DNA of 64,000 nucleotides from Physcomitrium patens (GCF_000002425.4 NC_037255.1:8884436-8948435); one strand, 5' to 3'; shown: positions 22,026 through 34,300, counted from the stretch's first letter. Notes: a model not told the origin generated them from the sequence alone. Numbers and translations: made by a program.

Positions 22026-22179
22026 GTCGAAATCAAAATAAATAAAGAAACAAAGTAAAGTTTCTTTTACCAACTCCTTTTAATTTAATCTACTAGCCAC
22101 TCTAACACACATCTAGATTTATTAACATATAATATGTTCTAACTAATTTTTATATACTGTAAGCATTTACAGTACGATA
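20907..22179 (-). mobile_element. Solo LTR, family C copy 1
   Basis: On the minus strand it begins TATCGTACTGTAAATGC (mutated TGTCG) at 22,179 and ends ACCCCGACA at 20,907. Flanks are ACGT (20,903-20,906) and ATGT (22,180-22,183). Excision with one ACGT restores the gag codons. A (TA)n run lies at about 21,989-22,022. It resembles family B in a GGCCTC...GCCTC-rich interior stretch near 21,790. Confidence 0.8.
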
Positions 22180-22329
22180 ATGTGAAGGATTTGTTATTAT
22201 ATCTTTCCAATCTGTGAATGCTCAACAAAGCCATAAGCCAAGCTATGAAGTGCGATAACTGCCTATTCCAACATTACAAAGATCAACACTCAAGACAACA
22301 TATGCCTCAATCGAACCATCTCCAACTCT
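22180..22329 (+). pseudogene. Gypsy D gag, segment 3
   Basis: The frame reads on from segment 2 through a NVKDLLLYLS-like motif, then a stop, then AISQAMKCDN, a motif seen at the end of the gypsy capsid/UBN-type domain. It ends where family-C homology begins near 22,330. The remainder of gag, protease and most of pol of element D are missing. Confidence 0.7.
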
Positions 22330-22902
22330 AGTCGTCGATTTTTCATTGCTCTCGACATACATTTGTTATGCTTCATAGAATGACAGTACATATAAATTTG
22401 ACACCTTAACTTTGAATACCTATATCTCTTTTACAAAAACTCGAAATCTCACAAATTCTTCACCCAAATTATACCCAAAATCCTCAACTTTCTGATCCTA
22501 GCTTCCAAAGTTTTAATGACTTCGAAAGAAAAATCCTAATTTTTAATAAGGCCTCAGGCAGCCTCCTTGAAGCCTATTGGAGATGGCCTTCAATCAATAG
22601 GAATGAAGATCTCCATTCCTTGCCTTCATTCAACTATGCCTTACTTTCATCCCTCCCAATAAGCCTCCTAATAGTTTAGAATTTCATCTTTAGATTCCAA
22701 CCTTCCTTTTAATTTTATACTAAATATCTAAATCTTACATAATATAAATATTATAATCAAAATAGATAAATCTCCAAATAAATTTTTCTATATCAATTCT
22801 CTTTAAATTTATTTACTAACTACTCTAATCTACATCAAGACTTTTAAACATATTATATGTCTTAATTAATTTTTACATACTATAAGCAATTACAGTATGA
22901 CA
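22330..22902 (-). mobile_element. Partial LTR, family C copy 2
   Basis: Aligned with the 5' half of family C copy 1 as read on the minus strand, it starts TGTCATACTGTAATTGC at 22,902. The other end near 22,330 is not sharply defined and lacks a clear terminus. It probably arose by deletion that also removed pol of element D. Confidence 0.6.
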
Positions 22903-23567
22903 GTGGATATGATATTAATGAACGCACATGAGAGCCAGTAAAGAATCTTGCAAATACAGCAAAGGCAATGGAGGCTTTTCATCGACAACATCCATCAGAA
23001 TCAAGATGAAAACCTTCCTTATAAAAGAAATAAGGTCTAGGCAAGATAACATTCTACTTTCAATCCTTATTTGTAGCTTCTTTATAGTTGTGATACTGAG
23101 GAGATGGAGAACCTACAACCAACGGATTCAACTCAAGAGCCTTCATTTGTTGACTTGTCGGATGATTCATTATGATTATCATTATCTTCAAGACGATGCA
23201 ATCGAGATGAAGATCTTCAAGAATGACATATTTTTCCTTGAATATATGGCGAGATACAATGTGTTTGGTATCACAACTTTGGAAGGGACTCCCAATATTT
23301 GGTAATTTTATTACATCTAGGAACAACTCCTGACGGTGTTCCAATTATTTTATTTGAAGGAAGTTATGAAGGCATCAATATTGATCAAATAATTGGATGG
23401 TCTTTTCGCCTTGGTATGGGACACTATTGATGGTTGAAAAGCCTTATCAATCATTTTTGAAGAAAACAAAGATCAGATTATGTGTCGAATATAATTCGTC
23501 GCATCATAGATTTTCTCAACATATGATGACCGCTCCTCATGGAACTCGTCCCTAAAAGAGGGGGTAA
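22903..23567 (+). pseudogene. Gypsy D pol 3' end and polypurine tract
   Basis: Degenerate frames are present (for example an open stretch to 23,305). None is convincing alone, but the text resembles the tail of gypsy pol and ends in AAAAGAGGGGGTAA right before a TG LTR start, a typical PPT. Stops and frameshifts are many. Confidence 0.45.
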
Positions 23568-24075
23568 TGACATGGACATATGCATGTAAGCTTGTAATTA
23601 CATGTATAAATAAGTAGAAGTAAGTAAAAGTAGATAAAAATAAATTAATTCTATAATATTTACTATAGAAGCTTCCTAAAAGCTTCATAGATGTTGCTTT
23701 GACTTTATAGGTGTCTTTAATTGACTTTTTGGATTAGAAACGTAGTCAACAAGTTGGCCATGTGCCACACATGTTGTTAGCTTGAAGACCAAGCTAACTA
23801 TGTGGCCCACACGTAGAAAAACTTGTCTTGTAAGTCAAGGCATGTGTCCTACAAAGTCAACACTTATTGGAGGTCCTATAGAACATCGCCACGTAGCCCC
23901 TAGTTAGATAGTATATATAGAGACAAGAGTGAAGCCATCTTCACTCTTGTCAACTCTTTTCTTGCTTCTAGTCTAGTTTCAAGGGTCTTTAGTTTTCTTG
24001 TCTTTTGGCAATAGCCATTCCAATTTCTTTCTTAATATACATATTGAGTTATTTCTATTTTTTCATCTTTCTTTG
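23568..24075 (+). mobile_element. LTR D3, probable 3' LTR
   Basis: It begins TGACATGGACATATGC after the PPT. It contains GAAGCTTC (about 23,668), a TATATATAG box at 23,912 and a 12-bp palindrome. It ends about 24,075 by comparison with LTR D5 (CATCTTTC end), but this boundary is uncertain. A minus-strand copia begins shortly after. Confidence 0.55.
23912..23950 (+). promoter_or_regulatory. TATA box and perfect palindrome at predicted start site, LTR D3
   Basis: TATATATAG (23,912-23,920) is followed by ACAAGAGTGAAG, loop CCAT, CTTCACTCTTGT (23,923-23,950). This is a perfect 12-bp stem centred about 25 bp from the TATA start. LTR D5 has a different 9-bp stem at the same place. Confidence 0.6.
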
Positions 24076-24109
24076 AGAGAAGTCTCACTTGTTTATTTTT
24101 TTTTATCAA

Positions 24110-25870
24110 GTTCTTGTCTTTGACACCTCTTCCTCCTTGCACAGATGATATGGATCATGACCATCTTGAGTATGTCCAACTATTGGTGTGGATAATGGAT
24201 AAGCATCAATCATACCAAATCTTCATAAGATTTGTCTAATATACATTAGTTGGTAAAGAAAAATGCTACCATATGTGAAATGCATAATTTTAAGACTAAT
24301 ACAAAAAGTTATTTTTCCTAGTATTTTTATCTCAAATTCACTTATTAATATGTTAGTAGCTGCAATATATATAGACCTAGTGCCCACTAGGTTAAGATCA
24401 TCAACATATACTGTGATGATGAAAAAACCACATTTATCTTGTTTGATAAAGAAACAACGGATTAGTAGATTACTTACAAACTTATTTGTAATTAAATAAT
24501 CTCAAAGACGTTGATTTCACATGCGTATAGATTATTTTAGATCATACAGGGCCTTCTGTAATTTAATACCACGATATTATCTTGGAGCAAGTGCATTTGG
24601 AATTCTTGTTTCCAAAACAAGTTAAACTTTTATATAAATATCTGCATCAAGTGAACCATACAAATACTCAGTTACCACATCTATGAGACGTATTTCAAGG
24701 GTGGCATGAACTACCATTCCAATAATATATTGGAACATAATTGAATCCATGACTGAAAAATATGTGGATTCATAATCAATACCAAACCATTAGATAAATC
24801 CTTGAACAACAAAACGAGTTTTATAGCAAGTTATTTGACCTTAAGCATCTCACTTGCATATTAATACCATCTTATAATCCATAGGATGAGAAGTAAGAGT
24901 GTCCACAATTGGACCAAAAACTTTCTTCTTACGCAAAGAATCTTATTCCTCGTTGATGGCAGTTTTCCATTTTAATTAGTCAGAGCAACAAATCATTTCT
25001 TTGATAGTTTGAGGTTTAGGATCGTCTTCCTTACAAGAAAGAGCTTCTAAAATTATACATGCAAAAGATTCATCTACTGTAATAGATGGTCTATCCCAAA
25101 TATCGTTTGTAGCACAATATAGAATAGATAATTCTTTACACAATTCAATCTTATTTCTTCCAATTCCAAGATTGTTTTTCACAAGAATTGAAGGTACATT
25201 ATGTATGGATATATCATCATGAATTAGTAGTCCCATAGAATGTATGAAAATTTCTTAAGAAATAATACCACGATTAGTCAATATTATAGCTTTCTTCTTA
25301 CATTGTTACTTATCTAGTCTATGAGTTCTTTTAGTTGTTGTTATAACTTGAGGTATTGTAATTAGTGGCACTATAATCTGAGTAGGTGCATTCTGAGTGT
25401 CATGAATAGGAATTCTTGTAATCCTAGGTGCATCATTGAAGCCATCAGGTGTTTCATGTGCAATCTATTTTAAATGTACAATCTTAGTAACTTCAATTTC
25501 ACTCAAAGATGTTCTAGGATCAAGATTCATTGTAAAAATTTTCTGTGCTTCAAATGTAAGTACTTTATTTCTTTATTGATTGAATACTCTTTTTTGAAGA
25601 GATGAAAATACATTCTCTTCAAAATGACAATTTTGTTAACGTGCACATAATAATGTGCCAGTTGATAGATGAACAATATGAATAATGCTTAGTAAATCAA
25701 AACCAACATATATGCCTTCTTGTCGATGAGTTCTAATGGTACGCCATTGAGGTTTTGGTACTGGAATCCAACCACACCAACCAAATACTCATAAGTGAGA
25801 TACATTTGAAATATGATCCAAAATAAGCTCATGTGGTGAAATAATTTTAAGAAAAGAAGGGCAGAGGCGT
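24110..25870 (-). pseudogene. Copia integrase C-terminus and reverse transcriptase
   Basis: The minus strand reads SPHELI and VFGWCGW (copia integrase end), RQEGIYVGFD, then an EDDPKPQTIKEMICCSD motif (start of RT). It ends with YVDDLN (about 24,400), LMYIRQILRRF and PLSTPIVG-like RT/connection residues. It stops near 24,110 in LTR D3 flank sequence. Interrupted by stops and frame changes. Confidence 0.8.
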
Positions 25871-27201
25871 TGTCGTATGGCGTGATTTGCTATCTAAGAA
25901 TATAGTGGATATCTAGCTATAGAGAATTTAGCTTCAATCTTTGTATGAAACTTGACTTAGCTTCCAAAACTGCTTTGATTTGCATAAAATTCAAAATATA
26001 ATAAAATCCCTTCAAAACATATTTTTTCCGTGAAGGATTTTTTCTTTCTGAACTTTAGAAATTTATAACTCTTGATCTAATTATTCAATTTGTCTAAAAT
26101 TTATAAGATAGGTAGAAATCACCTTTATATTTTATCACAAAAAATCCAACTATAAATTCACTTCCAATCTTTTGGCAATTAAGAAATCCTAGCAGATACT
26201 ATAAACCCTAATTTACAAGCACCTGAGCACTATATTCTTAATATCTCAAGAATCCAATATTCAAATATCATCAAACTTATGTACAAAGTTTACAAACATA
26301 AAATTACATATTTACTGAAATTTTGAGTGAAAACCTTGTCAAATTGCTTAAGATATAGCTCAAGACACAACCACTAGTAAATCGGGTCACTTACTACGCT
26401 TAGATTGCATGTGGTGCCTTCAAAATTTAATAAATCCTTCATTCCAACTTGGAATCCAGCAAGCAGTATATAAAAAGTATAGCCACAAAATTGCTCTATC
26501 CAGTCACAATCACTGATCCTCAATTGTTGTCCGTACGCGTGCGTTATGCCAAAAAGAGTAATAGTAGCTCCCAAATCAACACCTTAACTTTGAGCGCCTA
26601 TATCTCCTTCATATAAATTCCAAACCATACAAGATTTGTACCAAAACTATAGCCAAAAATCTAAAATTACTGACCTTAGTCTTCAAAGTTCAAATGGGTC
26701 CAAAAAACTAACCCTAATCCCTAATATGGCCTCGGGTAGCCTCCTCAAAGCCCATTGGTCATGATTTTTGACCAATAGGAATGGAGATTTTCATCATTCA
26801 TCTCCATTCATCTATATTGGTGCCCTAATTACTCCCTTTGCTACCAAAATCCTTCTTCAATCTTTTTTCTTATAAGATTTACATAATGTATGCTCTAAAC
26901 ACCAAATAAAAGAACCAAAATAAGTTTTTAAATCTCACCAATGTCTAACAAAGGTGACTCTAAATATTTAGAAGTTACTATCAACCAAAACCAATCTTAA
27001 AAGCCACTATCAAAAGGAAATTAAAGTTATACAAATTTTATAATAATCTTTTTAAACAACCTCTTCTCAAGGTAATAATCAAATTATATTCTACAACCAA
27101 CTAAAATCTATTAACATGGCTTTCACCATGTTACTTAATAAATTATATATTAAATACATAATCACATTATTTTCATATAGTAGCCAAACTACAACACCAT
27201 A
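25871..27201 (-). mobile_element. Solo LTR, family B copy 2 (inverted)
   Basis: This 1,331-bp segment is homologous along most of its length to 10,548-11,882 in reverse orientation. It runs from TGTCGTATGG on the left to ACAACACCATA on the right. Flanks are GCGT (25,867-25,870) and GTGT (27,202-27,205). Excising it with one GCGT rejoins the copia integrase in frame (...TALIR then LCPSF). Confidence 0.85.
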
Positions 27202-28236
27202 GTGTATTAATGCTGTAGTATGTAAAACTACATGACCCTACATAGATGTAGGTAAATTTGTATGAGGGAGGAGTGGCCAGGTAATGAGTTATATATGCTT
27301 TATAAATGACTCTGCAAGTCCATTTTGAGCATGTTCATATGGAACACAATATGTCAATTCAATTCTTGTTACAGTACTATAGTCTTCAAAAGACTCTGAT
27401 GCAAATTCTTTTGTATTATCCATATGCAATTTTTTTATAGAATAATTAAGAAAAACATATATATAAGATTGGCAAACACCATATTTTAGATTGATAATAA
27501 TGAAACATATGATTGTTTACCTGATGCATCAAGAAAGACCAAAAAATAATGAAATGGTTTTGATATTGGATTAATAGGACCACAAATATCACCATGCAAC
27601 CTTTCAAGCATTGGTGGTAATTCTTGTGGGAGTTATCAAATTGAAAGCCAAATAATCATCTTGCCTTGTACGCATGCATGACATAATTCTATAGAGTCTA
27701 CATCTACAGGCTTTAAATTGTGCCTAGTTATATATGGAATGATCTTTCTAAATAATGTAGATCTTGGATGTGTCAATCGTCTATGCTAGAGGGAAGCATG
27801 ACTTACTATGATAGATGATGCAAAATTAAATATAATGGGAGGTGGAATGGCAATTCGATATAAATCATTTTCTGTAAAAAAAAGCTTTTTTAATAACTTT
27901 ATGGTTCTTCACAAGAACCAAAATCTCTTTTTAATTTAAAATGGCAATCAAGAAGTGATAACCATTGATATGCTTATTTCGATAGCTGATCAAACTTCGA
28001 GATGTTGAAGGTATAAACATCATATGTTTATATTTTATAATGGAATTTTACCATCGTTGTTCCCTGTTGGAAACAAAATGTATTTGCTCTAGCCATGGTC
28101 ATCATATTTTTAGTTTGCCAAGTTGAAGATTTTTTAGTAAAAAATTCACTATCTCGCAAGAGAATATATGTTGTTGCAGAATCAATGAGTACATCATTTG
28201 ATTCATCATTAGAGGTTTTGTCATTCATATAAGCCT
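27202..28236 (-). pseudogene. Copia integrase core
   Basis: The minus strand contains catalytic-core words: an HMDNTKEFAS segment (Asp) and PYEHAQNGLAESF (ending with the Glu), followed by the insertion of a solo LTR. The region upstream (27,500-28,000) holds decayed GAG_pre-integrase and early integrase sequence with stops. Confidence 0.78.
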
Positions 28237-29000
28237 CTAAATCATTAACACCAATTGAATCCATGGATGCATCCATGGTATGAACTTCATAAGCCTCAAC
28301 TCGTAGTTTCTTATTATTTGGAATATTTTAATAAAATATTTTGAAGTACAACATGCATGTGTTAAATGTCCAATCATTCCATATTTATGATAAGAATGTA
28401 TCTTTAATTTTTTTTTATTATAATTAATAGTAGAATATTTATTCTTTTCATATGGATAGAAATGGTCATGACTATGATTGCCTTGATGCTTATGAGCATC
28501 TTTTCCATGTTTATATAATTTTTTCTTAGACTTTGAAATATTAAGTGCATGAAATTCTCGAACTATGGTTCCAATAGGATGAGCTTCCACATTACGCAAG
28601 AATAGCTCATTTTACTTCCCCACAAAAAGTAGATAGGACATGAGATCAAAATGACTCTGAAATTTCATATTCCTATATTGTTGTGCAAACTTAGTAGATA
28701 TAGGAGGAAATGTAGAGAGAGTTATTTCAATTATTTCTTCTTTAGAGATGTTTTGTCCACATAATCATAATTGTGAGACAATACTATATATTTCACTCTT
28801 GAAAGTATTTAAATTTAGAAAATCTAAAATACATAAATGTGTCCAATTATGACATGCATTTTTATCCATAATAGATAATTGTTTCCATCCACAGTCAAAG
28901 GTGGAAATAGAAGAGCTTGAAAATATTGTGATGCAGTGATAATACTTAGAACTATATTAGAAGCAGTTGAAGATATTGAAGTACTTATTATAAATAAATC
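28028..29000 (-). pseudogene. Copia gag and protease
   Basis: The minus strand has a UBN2-like gag tail (LSTFPPISTKFAQQYR), a degenerate knuckle CHK-less variant YHKYGMIGHLTHAC with one Cys changed to Tyr, and a protease motif DVLIDSATTYILL (normally DSGAT) at about 28,170. The retropepsin-like Asp is kept but the adjacent Gly is lost, so activity is unlikely even without the stops. Confidence 0.75.
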
Positions 29001-29462
29001 TGTAAAGAAAATATAAGATCAAGTAAAAAAGTTGAATAAAATGTACCTTAAAATACAAACTCAAGTAAAATGATAAAGTTGAACTTGAAATCAAAAATAT
29101 TAATTAATTATTTTATTTTATTTTTTAACAAGATTGTAGTTTGTGGCACCGGAGCAGTAGCAACATGGCAATAATAGCACTCAGTAGTGATGGCATCAGC
29201 AAGCAGTGTCAGCAACAAGCAACAGTAGGCACGGGGTACAACGGGGAGGCAGGGTTGGAGCAAGTACTCTGAGCAAGCAGGTAAGGCAAGGCAGTCTAGC
29301 AAGCAACTAAGATGTGAGGGGCTAACCAAAAGTACAACAAGATCATGAGACATATACTAAAGTAGTAAAAATCATGTAAAGAGCAAGAATAGCAATAGGT
29401 TTTAAGAGTCAAGATTGCAGCAAAAAATTGCAATAGTATATAGGAGCAAATCGTGCTGATAA
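29001..29462 (-). other. Copia leader and putative primer binding site
   Basis: This is probably the untranslated leader between the LTR and gag. At the LTR edge the minus strand begins TTATCAGCACGA (29,462-29,451), a PBS-like position. I could not assign a tRNA. No conserved reading frame is present. Confidence 0.4.
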
Positions 29463-29828
29463 TGTGTAGAGAATGTTTAGAAAGACACAAGAATAGTAGT
29501 AAGTAATACACATACAAAGAGTTTTTAAGGAAAGAGAGAGCTTTACAAAAAATCTATTGATCTGATTGTCTCTAGTATACAAAAGGAGAAGGGGAGAGGA
29601 TAAATAGTTTCTCTCCACTACATTTCAAATATTATAGCTATAATATTTATTGTAAACTATAGTAAATATTGTGGAGAGCTTTGACTACATTTAATGCTCT
29701 CAACAACTCCATTTAATGCTCTCAACAACTCCATTTAATGCTCTCAACAACTCCAAAACTTGGCATTGTAGATTAGGAAAATTTCTAGAATAAAATAAAT
29801 AATGAAGATAATGGAAAAACATGTGCCA
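29463..29828 (-). mobile_element. Copia 5' LTR (tentative)
   Basis: On the minus strand it runs from TGGCACATG at 29,828 to CTACACA at 29,463. It includes three perfect tandem copies of a 22-bp unit at 29,688-29,753. With no second LTR in the window the outer edge is a best guess from TG...CA. Confidence 0.5.
29688..29753 (+). repeat. 22-bp unit, three perfect tandem copies
   Basis: CATTTAATGCTCTCAACAACTC is repeated three times without a mismatch within the copia LTR. Such arrays upstream of a TATA box often act as enhancer repeats in copia LTRs. This is inference here. Confidence 0.85.
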
Positions 29829-30890
29829 CTTGTATAGGTTGAATCTCTATGCAATGACGAATGGACTCTTGGTGAGATCGTTTGCCTTACGTTTGTTCAG
29901 GAGGCAGGAGGTTTGGATTTCCACATAGCATTGTGACACGTTCATGAGATCTTTGTCTTCGAAACTTGACGGGACCTGTCGTGTTTCAACACGAACTACA
30001 CATGCGGTGGGAAGCAGAGCAACTTCATCCTGCAGATTGATGAGTATACAGGCAACTGCAAGTTGTACAAAGTGAATCCATTTTTTCTTTAGTTTGAGAG
30101 TTTTCTGTGGATTCTTTCCTGCATTGCACATGTGTGCAGTAACGGGAATTCAGGAAAGTATTCCCAAATGGGAATAATTTTGGTCATTTGGTTTAGCACT
30201 TTCGACCAAAATGTTTGTTGGTTGTTTGTATCTAGTGTGAAAGCTGAGAGATTAATTAGTTTTTTGTCTCCACCAATTATATAGCTAGTATCCTTTGTCC
30301 ACTTCACAATCACACTCTTCACTCTATGGTTGTTTGGTCAAGCGGATCTTGTACAACTCCACTTGAAATTAGGCAAAAAGCCAATGCAGAAGTTATTAAA
30401 ATATAATGAATATGACTTTTGGCTTGTTAGCTCAATTGAGAATTAGGCGTCAATTTTTGTCAGCCCAATTTCTTCTCAGAACGTTGCGGAAGAAAGATCA
30501 CCACCTTCGGAGGACGATGCAATCCGTCCTCTATCAACAGCGAAGTGTTCGAACTAATCCCAGGAGACCACGTAGTACAGAAATCTGAGGTCCAAATAGG
30601 GTACACAACCCGAGCTTTTAGCGAATGGGATGCCACCCCCGCAGAGTTCGATGCCAACTATGATCTTTTACCTGTCAGAGCGTCTCGAGTCACGCCACGT
30701 CTACCGCGGACTGTGGTTGTGTGGGTTGTGGGCTGATGAAGCACGAGCTCGTTTGAGTTCGTCAAAGATGAGGTTTTGTGCTTTGTATTGCAGGGCAGAA
30801 CGCTGGGCTTTTCACTCAGAGGAAGCTTGATCGAGTTAATTGAGACACACTTGTTGCTGAATTATTATCCATTGATTCTGAATTGGAGCC
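29829..30890. other. Upstream region of the GST-domain gene
   Basis: This is the intergenic and 5' flanking region. A palindrome TCGTGTTTCAACACGA lies at about 29,969-29,984. From about 30,440 the GC content rises, and the 5' untranslated region of the downstream gene probably begins somewhere in 30,450-30,800. Short frames on both strands overlap each other and look random. No clear TATA box can be assigned. Confidence 0.5.
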
Positions 30891-31311
30891 ATGGCGGGCG
30901 CTACTTCGACATCGTGGTTGCATTCCGCAAAGACGTCTGTGCCGTCGCTTGTGTCTGCATTACCCCGCAAGCAGTGCACATCAAGCTTCAGGAAGTCTGT
31001 GAGCGTTGTGAGGGCCGAGCAGAAAGACTCTAACCTCAGTACTGCAGAATCTGAGGCGGAGACTCCGGCACCAGCGCCATCTCCTGCGTCGGAGACGACT
31101 GTGAACTCTGATTTTAAGGGTGGGCCGTTCACTGTTCGGTCTGACATGATTGGTGCTGTATTGGGGGGCTCGTTAAATGTGCCTTTTCGATTGGGTTCTG
31201 GCGCACTTGTCAAAGGGTAAGCGCTGCGTTTACTGTTGGTGTTGGTGATGCTCTTGGAACTTGCATTGTGGATTTTTCTCAATCTTGGACGGCTACAATT
31301 TTCCTTCTCGT

Positions 31312-31342
<31 letters not shown>

Positions 31343-34300
31343 GAATTATGTGAGGAATTAGAGTCGTCTAAGGACTTTGATTGTTGGGTAAAGAGGAAGT
31401 CCTGAGAATCGGTTTTTTTTTGTTGGAATGGCTGCACTTCCTGAACGTTGCAGATACAAAGTAGAGAATAAACCTGCAGCAGAAGTTGGAGATGACAAAT
31501 ATGCTATTCCATTTGCAGGTATAGTTACGATCCCTGATATTCTGTGTACAACTGAAATTAGTATAATTCTGTAATATTTGTGTTTTTCATGGTTGAATTC
31601 CCCTGTCTGGTGCCGGAAACCTGTTGTGAAAAATTCATGATTCTGTGAATATCTCCTCGGATCAGGCTATGTGTAGTTTTTTAAGCGTATCTGAATTACA
31701 CATCACTGAAAGACTTCTGACGTTTGGCTTTAATACGATCGCTGCCACTCTGAATCGAGCATCTTCTTGCTCCTTACATTTGTTCAAATGGAGTATCAAA
31801 TATTACTTTAAATTGCCTAGAGAAACAAGTTGTCTTACTAAAGTGCTAACGGCATTGACGTCGCCATTGAAAGTAAGATGTCCGAACTTGAAACCCAATT
31901 GACCTGATTAAAAGTTTGATTGTTCTCTAGGGCGCAAGTTTGTGGAGGTCGCCAATCCAGGGCCTAGGCCTGAAAAACCCATTGAGATTTACGAGTTTGA
32001 AGGGTATGATTTCTATCCCTAGTTCTCAAGCCATCTGATTTTTGTTTGTTGACTATGCGACAGCTTTTATTATTAAAATTGTTTTATATAAGGCTGAGAT
32101 TCTTTCCTATGTTTTCTATGGATAATTCCATTTCTAGTGACATCTACATCAAACCTGAGAGGATGGAAACCCTACCTTCAAGTATTGAGGATCTTGTTAA
32201 ATGTATCTATCGCAGTAGTTTCACGAATTGGTATATCTATTGACTGTTCTTGATTATTGGGTGTTTGAATGCATGATCATCGCCCACTGACCGGTGCTTG
32301 ACCTACTCCAGTTGTCCTTTTTGCCGAAAGGTATTTATCGCTGTCATAAAATCATTGATTTCCTTCAAACATTTGGGTTTTTCTTCGGGCACATTTCTGT
32401 AAATTCTATTAGATTTGATTTTCATCGAGCATTATTATTCGAGTATCTTTACACCTGTGACCCCTGATCGGTTCGTGAGTAGAAGGAGCTGTTATCTTTA
32501 CAGTACTCGTAGTCCTGAGCTCTTCTAGCAGTTGCATTAGTAATTCTTGTAGAACTGCAGAATGTGCTGGGAAGAAAGGCTTGATTGACCTTACTAGAAT
32601 GATTCACGAACAGGTGAGGGAGATAGTTTCCATCTTGGACATCGATGTGATCTTCTACCCATGTCCGAAGAATGGTCCTAACTTCCGTCCAAAGGCTAAT
32701 GAGATGGGCGGAAAGAAGCAATTTCCTTACATGGTCTGAATCGAAACCTGAAGTTACCTACTGTTGCTATGTAGATGTTTAAACGTGAATCTCCAGTAAG
32801 AATTAGTTTGTCTGCGTTCATTTTTCGTCGGAGGTCGGGATTCTATGGATCAGACTGTGCTCATTATTTATGTGTTGCAGTATTGCTGTTATACATTGAG
32901 GACTATTAGTTCTATCCTTGGCTTTTATGTGTCTACACAGAAAAGTGGTGCACTTGCACTAGATAGTTTTTTTAAAAAGGGTACTTGAATGAATGTCAGG
33001 TTGACCCCAACACAAATGTTGCCATGTACGAATCTGACGACATCATCAAATATTTAGTTGAAAAATACGGTATGCAACACAATCTTTATTTTGTTGCGTC
33101 GAAGTTAACTGCTTGCTGTCACCAGTAGAAGATATTATCCTTCGAATGAACACCCGGGGTTGGATCTTAGCGGCTGGATTTTTGTGCAGGTGACGGACAA
33201 GTGCCAATTATGCTCAACCTCGGTGCATTGACGGTATTGAGTCCGAACACCCTAAGCAGCATCAGCTTGGCCTTCCTACTTATGTTTACCCTTGAGTCAC
33301 ATTATTATACTTGGAAACTGGTGTGATCGTAAAGGAATGAACACCGTTACATTTCACATGTCCAACATAGATATTTGTTCAGATATCTCCGATTGGTACA
33401 AATTGGAGTGTAGATGAAGTGTTAATGGAAGTTGGTGGTATTTCCTATGTGGAAATCGATGTCTCATGTGTAACTGGTGTAGTGGATCCTTTGTGATTGC
33501 AGACAATAACAGCTGGCCTTGCTCTAATTGGGCGTGCGGGAAAGGTGACTATCCCTCCTAATCTCAATGAGGTTTTAATGATCATACATTGTATTGTGAT
33601 GTTATGTCCTAGGTAATTAATGTCTACACCTGGATTCAAGCGTGTTGCAACCTGCGTTATATTGAAGATTATCCAAGTATTCCTTACTGGTTTGCTGTTC
33701 CGTTTGCAGGGCTCCACATATGTACCCGCTAAATTGCCTGAGAAACCATTAGTACTGTGGGCTTATGAGGTATGTTACTTTTATCCTTCACGTTTAGTGA
33801 CCTTTTATGAGTATCTATCTTATCCAGTTTTCTCGGAGCACCAATTAACCGTGTCTTAAATGTATGTAACAACGGATTTGTATTCTTCAATCATCAGCAG
33901 AAATTTCGGAAGAACTACATTTCAGTTCAATAAACTCTCTAGTGCCTAACTTGGTGTTACGTGTCTCTCTGTATGATTTCGGTTCAAGAGCTGTGCACCA
34001 TAAACTACGAATTCTCTTAAATATTTGAATATCTTACAAATATCTCATATACTGCATATCCAAACTTAAATTTAACCGGTTCAGTGGGTTTAAATTGCAG
34101 TCTTCTCCATTCTGTAAGATTGCGAGGGAAGCCTTGTGTGAGCTCGAGATTCCTCACGTTTATCGCAGGTGGGCGCAAGTCAGGCTATCTGTATGCTGTT
34201 CTGAACATTATAATATCATTAGTACTTGAAGCGAATGCTATAATATCATTAACAGCTACTGTGTGGTTTTGCGTGTAAATTTTACTAGTAAAGTTCTCGT

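Larger units (their letters stand above)
24110..29828 (-). mobile_element. Degenerate Ty1/copia element
   Basis: Read on the minus strand: LTR 29,828-29,463, leader, gag with zinc knuckle, protease, integrase, a solo-LTR insertion (25,871-27,201), the rest of integrase, then RT with YVDD. RNase H and the 3' LTR are missing. The order protease-integrase-RT is diagnostic of copia. Many stops make it inactive. Confidence 0.85.

Noticed and set aside
29688..29753. CRISPR-like array
   Set aside because: Three direct 22-bp copies have no spacers, within a plant LTR.
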